Part shown: positions 33,455 through 44,058 of the stretch, piece by piece
Layout of the letters: each line of letters opens with the position of its first letter
Position numbering within the stretch: position 1 is the first letter of the stretch
Assembly: GCF_032118995.1 (NCBI RefSeq)
Contig: NC_092665.1
Coordinates: forward strand, 7,249,501-7,313,500
Length of the DNA: 64,000 bases
Origin: Asterias amurensis
Taxonomy: Eukaryota; Echinodermata; Asteroidea; Forcipulatida; Asteriidae
Direction: 5' to 3'
Made by a program: the position numbers and the translations under genes
Notes under the pieces: generated by a model
The model's input: the letters and a program-made list of their open reading frames with translations, nothing else
The model's database searches: none
What the model was told of the DNA's origin: nothing

Positions 33455-33745
33455 ATTGACCTACGCTAGAGGCCACTCTCTGGCGTTATCATTCACGAGC
33501 CTCGAAGTGTGACGTCAGATGTTCAGGCTATAGGGATATACTAGCCTGAACATCTGACGTCACACTTCGAGGCTCGTGAATAATAACGCCAGAGAGTAAC
33601 CTCTAGCCTCTAGGTCAATCCCCGTCACCAATCCCCGTCAATCCCCGTCACCAATCCCCGTCAATTCCCGTCACCAATCCCCGTCAATACCCGTCACCAA
33701 TCCCCGTCAATCCCCGTCACCAATCCCCGTCAATCCCGTCCCACG
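33455..33745. repeat. Near-perfect hairpin (arms about 75 bp) followed by a 23-bp minisatellite
   Basis: ACGCTAGAGGCCACTCTCTG...CATCTGACGTCACACTTCGA forms mirrored arms around a short loop near 33536. The right arm runs into repeats of ACCAATCCCCGTCAATCCCCGTC from about 33615. In ALP-C the hairpin is at about 57725-57885 and the repeat is contracted to about one unit. Confidence 0.85.
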
Positions 33746-34460
33746 ATTCGTCCTGTACAGTTTTGATCAACGTTCTGCCACTTGTTGCGCCGTTAATGTT
33801 GCTTGAGAGACGAATTGTAATGGCTCCTTTAATGGTTTTATTGTCCTTGGTTTATATGATTGTAATGTGGTGGCTATGTTTTCTAGTCTTTAATAACTGT
33901 TTGGGATGAATGAATAAACCCCGTGATACAATGTTTGATAGCGCCCTCATTCGGTCAAAAGTACGGCGCATTTCTGTTTGAATGTCCAAATCAAAGTACA
34001 GGGCTGCGTATTGGCGGTCGTACCAATAGTACCAATAGCTATTTCAGTCATTGTCCAGTGATTATCAAATGTCCAATTCAACCGCCAAAAACTCACCCAT
34101 GGCTGGCTAAAAGTCAGCGCCAAAATAATCTGCAGTAATTATGCAAAATGACACTCCCACAATATACCTGCATTGGTGCAAAATATTTCTCTTAAAAACA
34201 CCACAACTGGCAACTTTCCGCACAATAGTTAAACAATATTATTGTAATCATAAATAACATTTGTTTTTACTTTACCCTGACATGACTTGGCTTGTTTCGA
34301 TGCGGTACCATTATGAGAGTGTGGGCTTTGACGAGTGCAATTTGTTTGCATGAACATTCCACGATTACTAGTGAGTTACTCCTGCATTGCAGTTTAAAAA
34401 GTAGTAGTAGAAAAAAAAGGGTGTTTCATGTATATGTATATACATGAAACGCCCAATCAG

Positions 34461-34596
34461 GGGGTGGATTTCACAAGAGTTAGGACAAGTCTTATCTCGA
34501 CTAAGGACGAGTTACTCGTCCTAACTTTGGACTACCCATACGTTTTTAATATCTCCTATATAGGACTAGCCCTAATTTTTGTGAAATCGACCCCAG
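34461..34596. repeat. Small foldback element, about 136 bp
   Basis: GGTGGATTTCACAAGAGTTAGGAC faces the mirrored CTAATTTTTGTGAAATCGACC. It contains GACGAGTTACTCGTC in the centre. The ALP-C orthologue is at about 58577-58710. It lies just downstream of exon 2 on the gene strand. Confidence 0.75.
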
Positions 34597-35179
34597 ACCT
34601 GCTTTAAGTGGGGAGGTTTTTTAAACGGTGAAGATCTCCTGCAGTAGTTGTTTCAGTGTGAAGGTTCGAGACGTACTATTTATTGTTACCTTTGACAAAG
34701 CTACACTAGGGAACTTATCCTTCCCCGTGATCTCCTTCCAGTTGCCCCTTGAGAATCCTCGCAGCCGTCACGGTTGTTATACCCATCCCATCTCCGACGA
34801 AAAACACCACGTTCTTAGCTTTATTTGTGTTGAGTGTTTGCTCTCTGGTAATAGCTTTCTGCAAACTGTCGTTAGCCAGGTCATTCCAGTACTTCGCACC
34901 TACAACGATTTTATACAAACACTTTAAACACTACTCGAAGACAATCAGAATAGTTTCGTCTTCTTAGAACTCGAAGATCATTAGTGCAATTTGTTTGGGT
35001 TTCGTGATTTAGCTTTTGCATATTTTGAAACTCCTTGTAAATAGGATAAATTGGTCAAGAGTACTCTTAAAAAATAATGATTGGCAAAGAAAAACTTTCA
35101 TTTATTAAATAAAATATCCATTTATTGATTATGGGGGTATTCATTTTCATTACTGACCTTTTGATCACTATACGGATAT

Positions 35180-35524
35180 CGCGTTTGTAACCGTTTTTTT
35201 TATAAAATGCATATGGTTGGAAAGATGTTTTAAAAGTAGAATACAATGATCCACACAAGTTTGCCTCGAAATTGCGTGTTTTTTCTTCTACTGTGCGAAC
35301 TAACATGGTCGGCCATTTATGGGAGTCAAAATTTTGACCCCCATAAATGGCCGACGTGTTAGTCGACAAGGTAAAAGGAAAACCACGCAATTTCGAGGCA
35401 TGCTTGTGTGGATCATTGTATTCTACTTTTACAACATCCTTCTACCCATATGCATTTTAAAAAAACGGTTACAAACGCTTTTCAAAGACCAACTCGACCG
35501 ATCCAAGGCAACGTGTTCCTTTAA
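35180..35524. mobile_element. TTAA-flanked foldback element, left end incomplete
   Basis: The right end CCGATCCAAGGCAACGTGTTCC stops at TTAA (35521-35524). The centre is a palindrome, GGCCATTTATGGGAGTCAAAATTTTGACCCCCATAAATGGCC. The left arm starts at GTTTGTAACCG, without the outer 50 bases. Complete relatives are 60104-60493 and 61143-61316. Confidence 0.78.
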
Positions 35525-35999
35525 GGTGTGTTCTTTCTCGACCCTCATCTTCTGTGTTTTTCGATAAAAAATAATCGGCTGTAATATTTGTTGTGTTCGT
35601 ACGTCGTTAAACTATCAATAAAAGACAATGGAAAAGGGCACATTGCGTCAAAAACTCGGGTTCTATTCACGTGATAACAACACGCAAAACAACAGAGCTC
35701 TCGTACAACCAGATCTCGCGTGAAACAACGTGATCACTAAGTCTGCATACACTATCATATTCAACTTTGATCCGTTGAAAAGTCAAATGGGGCTCTACTC
35801 AAGCGAGAACCATTATATGCCTACTTACTTTGTGGTAGCACATTGCCTCCTGCAGTCAGCATATAGATCCAAATTAACCATCTTAAATCCAACATGTTGA
35901 AATCAAAGTAACAAAATCAGAGGTAATGAAACAGTGTATACCGATCGTCACTGTTGTTTTCCGACTGAGGTCATAGTCAGTTTGAATTACAGACTTCAT

Positions 36000-36427
36000 T
36001 TCATTTCAATTCATTTATTAATTTCACAGGCAAAAATTCAAGCACAGACAATAAGAACAGTAAGAAAACAAAAACAAGAACATACAATACAATAACAAAA
36101 AAAGCAGCATCCCTGAAGGATTTTAAATCAGCTTGACGCACCTGTCAGAATATTCAATTTCGTTTACAGAATCAATTAAAACCCTTCTCGGCACACCCAA
36201 ACAAAAACGGGTGAATCGCCTCTGTACCTTCTCTAGCGTTTTTTTTTTGCTGAGTCGAAAGAACAGGGCACCAGACTGGAGCTGCGTATTCAAGTATGGG
36301 TCTGCTAATTGATCGATAAAGTAAAGTCAGAATGTAAGGGTTTCTAGTTTTAACTACTCTACCAATAAATCCGTTGAGTCTAGTGGCTTTGGAACTGACT
36401 TTATAACACGTGTTTTCCAGCTTCAGT
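36000..36427 (-). mobile_element. LINE fragment in unit B, upstream of ALP-B
   Basis: The minus strand encodes SKATRLNGFIGRVVKTRN and LYRSISRPILEYAAPVWCPV, the thumb region of a non-LTR reverse transcriptase. The matching site upstream of ALP-C (near 59890) lacks it, so the insertion is specific to unit B. It is 5'-truncated and broken. Confidence 0.75.
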
Positions 36428-36639
36428 AAACTATAGAACAGCATTCTTTTGCTTTTGAACCTTGGAAATAAATTATCGGTTCTTGAACTTTAATTTCATA
36501 TTTCAAATGGCCATTATCTATATCGGTACTTGTACTATATCATCAACTTCACATCTGTATTTTTTAATACCAATAAATCTACTGTGAAGTTTTACCAACA
36601 ATGGGACTCCTTCAAAGTATTGTGCCGAGGTTAACTCTG

Positions 36640-37424
36640 CATTTTACTAAAGTGGTATACTATGTCGGTCAATTTTACACTTTGTTTTGCTGTAAAGGTT
36701 TTTCAGCATAATTGTATGAGGAGTTGTAATAAGATTTGTTTAAACAAAAAATCACCTCGAAAAACTAATAGTTACGAAAGCCCTCCCAAAAAAAAACAAC
36801 GATGTTTGAATCTGTGATAACGGCTTGATTCGTCATAATGGATTCACCAACGCCTCCCCTCCCATCCCTACCCCACCCCTCCCCGCGTAAATAGCGGATG
36901 GCGTATCAGCGTTATACATCCTTAACGATTGAATGTGCATACAATCTAATTACATACACGTTTTGATGATTCCGTAATGATGGACTGTAAACTGTGATAA
37001 CCGAATCAAAATATCTTGGCGTTTTTTGTTTTAGCACTATTCGAAATAGTTGATCCTCAATGTAAACGTTCTTAATAAATTGTAGGCTTCTCATTGACAT
37101 GCACAGATCTTCTCCTACATTTACATATATTTGTTTGTTCATAACAATAAGTAAAACAATGGAAAAGGGGAGTGGTACGAGGTCTTAAGCGTTTGTCTAA
37201 AATCAACAGTATCTTAAGCCCCTTTCCCACTGGACCCCGCGTTAATTTGGCCGTAAACAACAGACTAAGCCGAAGGCAGGCCGGGTCCTTCATCTACGAC
37301 CACGACCCCGCCGGTTTGAAACGAATGTTCAAGACTATGACTTAGCACAATTTATTCTTACTAATATAGCAAAGCCATTTTCGGTTTACATGAATAGGCC
37401 CAAAACAATTGGAATGGACTTGTA
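36640..37424. other. Intergenic DNA between ALP-B and C1q-3
   Basis: Paralogous to 6153-7087, with the same C-rich tract near 36857 and GACCCCGCGTTAATTTGGCC. No gene is supported. It is the left part of the 3.3-kb interval between the divergent ALP-B start codon and the C1q-3 TATA box. Confidence 0.6.
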
Positions 37425-38441
37425 AGTTCACTCTTGCCGTATCTCAACTACGCATAAAATAACAAACCTGTGAAAATTAGAGCTCAATTGGTCGTCGAAG
37501 TTGCGAGATAATAATGAAAGAAAAAACACCCTTGTCACACGAAGTTGTGTGCTTTCAGATGATTGATTTCGAGACCCTCAAAATCTAATTCTGAGGTCTC
37601 GAAACCAAATTCGTGGAAAATTACTTCTTTCTCGAAAACTACGTCTCTTCAGAGGGAGTCGTTTCTCACAGTCTTTCATACTGCCAACAGCTCCCCATTA
37701 CTTGTTACCAAGTAAGGTTTTATGCTAATTTGAGTAATTAACCAATAGTGTGCACTGCCTTTAAGCACATTTTGACAATTTTAAGATTTTCAATATATGA
37801 ACGAGTCCTTTATGTCAAAGAAGTTGCCCAAGATGGGGACAGAATCTCCGGGGACAGATTTCCATGAGACACCGGCCCAAGGCGGAATCCTGCCATACGT
37901 GTTTTTTAAAACAATCAAAATTACTTCAATCTCATCCAAAAGTTCATTTGATTGTTTTTGATTTTTGTGGTTTATATTGATTGTTTCTGCTCCATTTAAT
38001 ATGCGTTTCGGTGGTAGTAGACTCTGAGAAAACAAAGAATACAATTGAAACTCAGTTTAAAAATACCCTTTAAGGGCAAAGGCAGGACACATTAATAGGT
38101 AACTTTCAACCACTAGTGAGTCTTTCCACTTGGTGTATCTCAACATATTCTTAAATTAACAAACCCGTAAACAATAATTTGAGCTCAATTGGTCGTCGAA
38201 ATTGCGAGAGAATAATGGGAAAATCACCCCCGTCGCACAAGTTGTGTGCTTTCAGATGCCTTCAGTTTGAGACCTTTAACAACTCGAGAAAATACTTCTT
38301 TCTCAAAAACTAGGTTTCTTCAGAGAGAGCCGTATCTAACAATGTTTTATACTATTAACATCTCTCCATTGCTCATTACCAAGTAAGTCTTTATGCTAGC
38401 AATTCTGTTGAGTATTTACCTATGGTGTCCAGTGCCTTTAA
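37425..38441 (+). repeat. TTAA element (to 37764), duplicated flank segment and second TTAA element (38070-38441)
   Basis: This is the unit B counterpart of 7088-8121. The first element ends at TTAA 37761-37764. The segment with GGACAGAATCTCCGGGGACAG follows. The second element is complete, with TTAA at 38070-38073 and 38438-38441. Confidence 0.8.
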
Positions 38442-38769
38442 TGTTGCTTTGTTGGTGGCGCACTCTACTATAAATACATTGTCATTGCATTTCGATTTCG
38501 GAAAAAAAACACTGAGTTAGTGTTAGTAAACATATACTTCAAAAGAGTGGAAGAACGAAAGAGATCCATCTGAACAGTATATATATTGCGTACGCAGTTC
38601 TTTCTTTGATAATAAACTTGCACTTTAACTCACAATCATCAGGGAAATACATCAATAGAGCGGAAATAGAAGGAAAACGGCCAGGAACTTCAGGAAGCAA
38701 TCACACAGTGCAACCCAGTAGGGCGGATATACATGTAAAAACACCATACCATTAAAACATGTACAAATT

Positions 38770-39145
38770 GAGCTCCATTGGTAACATACAGCCTCATCCA
38801 AACCAGTGATAGAGTAAGTCACTGCTTTCAATCAGTGACTTTAACACATACACAATGTAGTGTAGAGTTTTACACCATTGGTATCCATTCAACATACAGT
38901 ATCATTCAAACCAATGGTAGAGTAAGTCACTGCCATAAATCAGTGATTTTAACACGGTATTGATCCACAATTGTAACATACAGCCTCGTCCAAACCAATG
39001 GTAGAGTATGTCACTGCTTTCAATCAGTGACTTTACCACGTACACAATGTAGTGTAGAGTTTTAAACCATTGTTATCCATTCAACATACAGTATCATTCA
39101 AACCAAGGATAGAGTAAGTCACTGCATTCAATCAGTGACTTTAAC
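38770..39145 (+). promoter_or_regulatory. Tandem palindrome array upstream of the C1q-3 promoter, four units
   Basis: The AAGTCACTG...CAGTGACTT inverted repeat occurs at 38816-38841, 38924-38949, 39008-39033 and 39116-39141, some with one or two mismatches. Each unit also carries AAACCA(A/G)(T/G)G(G/A)TAGAGTA. C1q-1 has three units. The change in unit number with conserved palindromes suggests a regulatory array that expands and contracts. Confidence 0.65.
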
Positions 39146-39226
39146 ACGTATCTATGATTGGCTGCTCATCGATTGTCAATCAAACATCGAAGTAGACTGA
39201 TGGGCACTTCAATGAAAATACAACAG

Positions 39227-39330
39227 TATTTAAACGCGCTGCACCAGCAGCAGTGTTCATAACATTTTTGCATCTTCTCGGAAGAGAGAAACTGAGAAAG
39301 TTTGGACTACAAGAACACAACATCATCAAG
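39227..39330 (+). promoter_or_regulatory. C1q-3 TATA box and non-coding exon 1
   Basis: TATTTAAA (39227-39234) is followed by a conserved leader ending in CATCAAG|GTAAGT (intron from 39331). It matches 8799-8894 closely apart from small indels. Splicing to the acceptor before 43066 gives an intron of about 3.7 kb. Confidence 0.65.
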
Positions 39331-39473
39331 GTAAGTGTTCTCGTTATACTGTCGGACCCGGACTTTGGCTTCTAGATGCATGCAGTGTATTTTAGGGTAG
39401 CCTCTTATTTCAAGAATGTTGCAGTTTTGGTCAAGAAGGGGCACCACTCTACCCAATAAAGCAGTAACATTAA

Positions 39474-39640
39474 GGTGCTTTACCTGGCAGCTGGTGCCAG
39501 GTAAAATGCAGTAAATTTCACAGTAGCAGTTTTGTAAATTGTGCCTTGAAGGGGTAGTTTGCTAAACTCCACTTTGAAATTTACTGCACTTTTAATACCT
39601 AGCACCCTGGCTGCCAGGTATACAAAGCACCGTAATTTTG
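39474..39640. mobile_element. Foldback element, about 167 bp, in C1q-3 intron
   Basis: AAGGTGCTTTACCTGGCAGC...ATGCAGTAAATTTCA faces TGAAATTTACTGCACTTTTA...GCTGCCAGGTATACAAAGCACC. It is absent from the C1q-1 intron near 9000, so it inserted after that duplication. Confidence 0.8.
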
Positions 39641-40452
39641 ACGGATTATTTTTTATAGCGTATTCAGCTGAAGTTCTCATGTAGTGTTTGGGTCACTTGC
39701 TCTCTGCCAACATTAGTGTACTGTGGTACTGTTTGGTGGTACAGATTGTTATGCCGTTGCATTTCCCTTTGAAACCACGACATAATAGCGTTGTGTCGTT
39801 GGGGCTTTTATCACCATACTTGCAAGTGGTTTCCGTTTTGGAGCAGCAAGTTCCGCTGGTATTCTGTACATTGTCTTGTTCAAATAGTGGGCAATAAAAG
39901 TTTACCTAGACAGTTTCAGTTGAATGTGCTTGATATTCTGCTCGTTTTAATGTGTGTGTACTCTTCATCCAAAAGCTGTCAACAAAATTAACAACAAGTA
40001 CTGATTAAATGGCATTGTGTGACTTTGTTATTTTCTTTTATGTTGTGGGTAAAACAAAACAAGATTGAACATAATGCAACACTTTCACAATTATTATGGT
40101 GATCGGTGGTTTGTACAGCCGACGTGGGGAGGGGCAACCGAGGTGAAGCCGAGTTTGCCTGTTTGCCCCAAAAGTTTACACAAAACCTGGACCCCGTCAC
40201 GGCGGAGCATGCAACATTAATTGTTTTATTTTACCATGATAATCGAGTCCTCTTGTTTGGGGACAAATTGTTACCATCCTCCATTATTGTTACGACAATA
40301 ATGACACAGTTTAAAACTATGACAGCATATTTTGTTAGCCAAAACATGGTGGCACACTGTCTTAAGGTGCTGTCACTTGACGTTTTAGCCAGCGTATGTC
40401 AACGTATGAAATTTTAGCGAGTACGCTGGCGTACGTCGAATAAATATGGGTA

Positions 40453-41948
40453 AAGGCCCCGTCACACCTTGACGTTTAAGCCAGCGTATAGCGACGTATG
40501 ACAATGTTGGCGACTACGCTGGTGTACGTCAAATAAGTTATGGATAACTTTGTATAAGTTAAGAGCACGATGAAACACGCTGATATACCGGTCGATGTAA
40601 GTCGTGTGGCTCATGATGGCCCTGTCACACCTTGACGTTTTAGTCAGCGTATGCCGACGTTTGTAAATTTCTCTAAAACGTTGGCATACGCTGAACTATC
40701 GATGGATTTTTCAATTTTGAGCGTATACGAAGCGTATTCATAAGGAGGTGGACGGATGCATACCGTAGAAGTAACTTACACAGAGCGTTTCCATAACGAA
40801 TGCTTAGCGTGTTGACGGCGTTCACAACTTATGTTCTACGATGGTCCAACTACTGCATAGAGCGCGGGGGCAGCGTATTGCCGACGATCACATATAGTAG
40901 CCTATAAAGAGGGTGCCTCTCGACGATTGAAATAATAACTGCACTTGATCGTATTAATCCTCATGCGAACCCAAATGTTATGTACCCATTCACATTGCTC
41001 TGTCAATGGTAGCTGTAAGTTTAGAAACAAGTTTAGTAAGTTCTGTGGTCATCCGGAACACGTCAAATACGTTCGACGTAAGTTCAAAGCACATTACTCA
41101 TATAGGTTATCAGAAATACGTTTTTGGTACGCTAGACATTATATCGACGTATGTCGACTTTTGATAACCTTACAAGTAACGTGTGTGAACGTGCGTCATC
41201 GATTGTATAACGCACCTACAACTTATGCAGAACTTATGAACCACACGCTGGCACACTTAGATTTTGTTGTGCATGCACACAATTTCTCGACGACCTCGCC
41301 TTACTACGACGTACACGGCGTGTTTCAGCGTGCTCATAACTTATACAAAACTTACCCATAACTTATTCGACGTACGCCAGCGTATTCGCCCCAATTTTGT
41401 ATACGTCGGCATACGCTTGCTAAAACGTCAAGGTGTGACAGGGCCTTAACAGGTAATAGTAGTAACGTGCTTTGAACCTACCTCGAACGTATTTGACGTG
41501 CTCCGGACGACCACATAACTTAATGAACGTGATTCTAACTTACAGCTACCGTATAATGGCGTATTTACAGCGTTTATGTGAATCGGATACAAATTGGGTT
41601 CGCGGGAGGATACTACATTGTCAAGTGCAGTTATTACTTCAATCGCCGAGAGGCACCCTCTTTGTAGGCAACTGGATGTGATCGCCGGCAATACGCTGCC
41701 GCGCGTTATGCAGTAGTTAGATTACCGTAGGACATAAGTTGTGAACGCTGCAACACGCTAAGCATTCGCTATGGAAACGTCCTATGTAAGTTACTACTAC
41801 GGTCTGCATACGTCCAACTCGTTATGAATAGGCTTTGTATACGCTCAAAATTGAAAAGTCCATCGAAAGTTCAGCGGATGCCAACGTTTAAGAGAAATTG
41901 TCATACGTCGGCATACGCTGACTAAAACGTCAAGGTGTGACAGTGCCG
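40453..41948. mobile_element. Interleaved palindromic foldback elements (GGCCCTGTCACACC ends)
   Basis: One pair of ends lies at about 40453 (GGCCCCGTCACACCTTGACG) and 41448 (mirrored). A second pair lies at about 40618 (GGCCCTGTCACACCTTGACG) and 41947 (mirrored). The arms of the second pair extend some 380 bp inward (GCTTAGCGTGTTGACGGCGT, GAGGGTGCCTCTCGACG and their mirrors at 41640-41780). A third, partial left end is at about 40373. The whole block is rich in TACGTCG and TACGCTGG words. The open frame at 40945-41361 lies across an arm and is not coding. Confidence 0.8.
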
Positions 41949-42300
41949 TAAGTTAAGATCACGGCTAAATACGCCGATATACGTCTTTGGATTATGCTTT
42001 GAACCTATGTCGAAATTATTTGACGTGTTCCGGACGACCACTTTTGATGAAATTAAGTAGTGGCAGCGTATTGGGAAATCGGTATACACAAATTGGGTTC
42101 AGAGGAGAATACAGTGATGCCAAGTGCAGTTATTATTTCAAACGTCGAGGTACCATGCAATACGCTGCCCCGCGCTATGCAGTAGTTAGACTATTCGTAG
42201 ATATCGTATCTTTTTACACGAGGAGCAATCCTCACAATGTAGACAAGTTGAGGAATCTTTCTTGGATTATAAAATGAGCGAAGTGATACGGACAGGAGCT
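41949..42300. repeat. Partial arm copies of the same foldback family
   Basis: The words CGAAATTATTTGACGTGTTCCGG, AAATTGGGTTCAGAGGAG, CAAGTGCAGTTATTATTTCA and CGCTATGCAGTAGTTAGA repeat, with drift, the arm at about 41470-41720. This looks like a truncated second insertion or an internal duplication. Confidence 0.6.
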
Positions 42301-42389
42301 CAATGTATAGGGTGTTGGTTTTATCTCAAACAATCACTATGTTGCACCATCTCTTGTTAATATAGAGGCATACGCGCCCCACACTGTAT

Positions 42390-42540
42390 CTTCCATGTAA
42401 TTTTGTAATCTCTGTCAAGTCGAATCCGAGATCCAAAGCCGTCTATATGGAAATCATTACTCTGGGTTGTATTGTCTAACCATGTCTCAGTGAAGGATAC
42501 CAGAGTCTCTGTGTTTACGCATGTGATTAATCGAGCTCAT
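42390..42540 (-). mobile_element. LINE endonuclease-domain fragment
   Basis: The minus strand reads LVSFTETWLDNTTQSNDF followed by HIDGFGSRIRLDRD, the TETW and GY/F-x-x-x-R-x-DR motifs of the apurinic-type endonuclease of CR1/L2/Jockey LINEs. The flanking frame is broken. The rest of the element is not recognisable nearby. Confidence 0.75.
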
Positions 42541-43065
42541 CCATTTGGGGCATAGGGAACGGCAATGGACGATACCATTAATGGGAGAAAGATTCTATCG
42601 GTCTGATTAAATTTATTTCTCCTCACCACCCATATTTCCTCTTGTTCTTCTTTTAAAGTTGTTTACTGTTGTCTGACAGTTGTTTGGGTGTCATTGGGGA
42701 GCATTTCAACACGATGTTCAGTATGTTAAAGATCAAACGAGCCAACGGCACCCTGCCGTAAGCTAGGTACTCAAGTGTGTAGCGGTAGCCACTTTGTTGT
42801 GTGGAGCGATTATTTAGCTCAACACAAGAGAACAATTACGATCAATACGGCCAGGTACATAATTTAACACACACATGCTCAGCCCAGCGAAACACAAATT
42901 GACTAAAACGTGGTTAATGTAGAAAGTGGTGATAAAGAACTTCCACAAACACATAGAAAATGTGAATAAATTGGAGCTGACCCAAAACTTGTGGTCACCG
43001 CTAGAGCAGCGCTACTATGTCTGCATGTTTTCATCGTTTGTTTTATTTATTCTATTAAATTACAG

Positions 43066-44058
43066 ATGAAGATTACCATATCAACAGTGCCCCTTCTTCT
43101 TGGTATTTTGCAAGTTCCGTTCATGGTGGCTAAAACAGCAGTTTCACCTGATCCGGAGATGACGTGTAACTCCTGCTGCCAGGGCCCAGCCGGTATACCG
43201 GGAATTCCCGGGTCAAATGGGAACCATGGACAAGGGCTTGTAGGGTCCCCTGGTGAGGTAGGTCAACCTGGGGCTAAAGGAGACAAGGGGTCAGATGGAC
43301 TAGTTGGTGAGCCAGGCGCTAAAGGGGATACTGGACTTAAGGGAGAGCAAGGAGTCGGTCAACCAGGGAAACAAGGACCTCTAGGTCTGCCTGGGATGAA
43401 TGGTCTGAATGGGGAGAGAGGTGAACCTGGACCAGCTGGACAGACCGGCGAAGCAGGTGAGCCCGGGGGAAATGGAGACATCGGGTCAGATGGACTGGTT
43501 GGTGCGCCAGGCGCTAAAGGGGATCATGGTATGAAGGGAGAGCAAGGAGTCGGTCAACAGGGCAGAAAGGGACTTCGAGGTCTGTCTGGGATGAATGGTC
43601 TGAAGGGAGAGAGAGGTGAACCTGGACCAACTGGACAGACTGGTGAAGCAGGTGAATGTAGTACGCGACGGTCCGCCTTCACTGCAGTGAGGAATACCTC
43701 CTTCAGGCCTCCATCCATATGGGATCCTCTGCCCTTTGAAGAGTTATTGTTTTCAGAGGAAGGGACTGATTTCAACTTGAATAACGGCACGTTTACGTGT
43801 AATGTGCCTGGGGTATACGTATTGATGTTCTCAGTCAATAAATCATCAAGTGGGCCTTACCTAGATGTCCAGCTGAGGAAGAACGGTAACACCATTGTTA
43901 CAGGGCGTGTATACGATGCAGGTTACCATCATGTGAGCAACAGTGCAGTGATTCCCCTGCACTATGGAGATCAAGTTCACTTAGCTGTAAACGGTCCAGT
44001 ATATAGTAACTATAACCATTACACGTCTTTCACTGGATTCCTGCTGTACGAAATCTAA
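43066..44058 (+). CDS. C1q-3: secreted collagen/C1q-domain protein, 330 aa
   Basis: Same plan as C1q-1. The start ATG follows the acceptor TTAAATTACAG. The signal peptide is about 1-24 (MKITISTVPLLLGILQVPFM...). CNSCC is at about 34-38, then a Gly-X-Y arm, then a C1q domain ending FTGFLLYEI. The arm is longer because a 65-residue (195-bp) block from GDKGSDGLVG to about GEAGEPGGN is repeated as GDIGSDGLVG...GEAGEC. A six-residue PRGDAG segment of C1q-1 is absent. The imperfect step GEQGVG is kept in both repeats. Substitutions relative to C1q-1 cluster in the signal peptide and the surface loops of the C1q domain. It is likely a secreted multimeric recognition or matrix protein; the ligand is unknown. 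It is head-to-head with ALP-B. Confidence 0.92.
   Translation: MKITISTVPLLLGILQVPFMVAKTAVSPDPEMTCNSCCQGPAGIPGIPGSNGNHGQGLVGSPGEVGQPGAKGDKGSDGLVGEPGAKGDTGLKGEQGVGQPGKQGPLGLPGMNGLNGERGEPGPAGQTGEAGEPGGNGDIGSDGLVGAPGAKGDHGMKGEQGVGQQGRKGLRGLSGMNGLKGERGEPGPTGQTGEAGECSTRRSAFTAVRNTSFRPPSIWDPLPFEELLFSEEGTDFNLNNGTFTCNVPGVYVLMFSVNKSSSGPYLDVQLRKNGNTIVTGRVYDAGYHHVSNSAVIPLHYGDQVHLAVNGPVYSNYNHYTSFTGFLLYEI

Larger units (their letters stand above)
24245..35895 (-). pseudogene. ALP-B: alkaline phosphatase pseudogene lacking the catalytic exon
   Basis: Nine of the ten ALP-C exons are present: 1 (35829-35895, signal peptide [17 protein letters not shown]), 2 (34690-34899), 4 (32693 to about 32850), 5 (30665-30773), 6 (28831-28929), 7 (27646-27786), 8 (26395-26595), 9 (24760-24882) and 10 (24245-24492). 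Exon 3, with the nucleophilic serine, is absent at the junction near 33262-33269. Exon 2 is 17 bp shorter than in ALP-C, which shifts the frame. Exon 4 has lost its acceptor and first 22 bases. The exon 6 donor reads GG instead of GT. Exons 7-10 remain open and little changed, with ANRPMSH replacing ANGPMSH. Loss looks fairly recent; no active enzyme is possible. Confidence 0.93.

Noticed and set aside
33615-33745. Regular short repeats resembling a CRISPR array
   Set aside because: The repeat of about 23 bp has no unique spacers and is a simple minisatellite in an animal intron.
40945-41361. 138-codon open frame
   Set aside because: It runs through the arm of a palindromic element, has no recognised domain, and its composition follows the TACG-rich repeat words.
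42991-43065. Upstream in-frame ATG of C1q-3 (25 extra codons)
   Set aside because: The extra codons are not conserved with C1q-1 and end in the acceptor TTAAATTACAG; they are intron.
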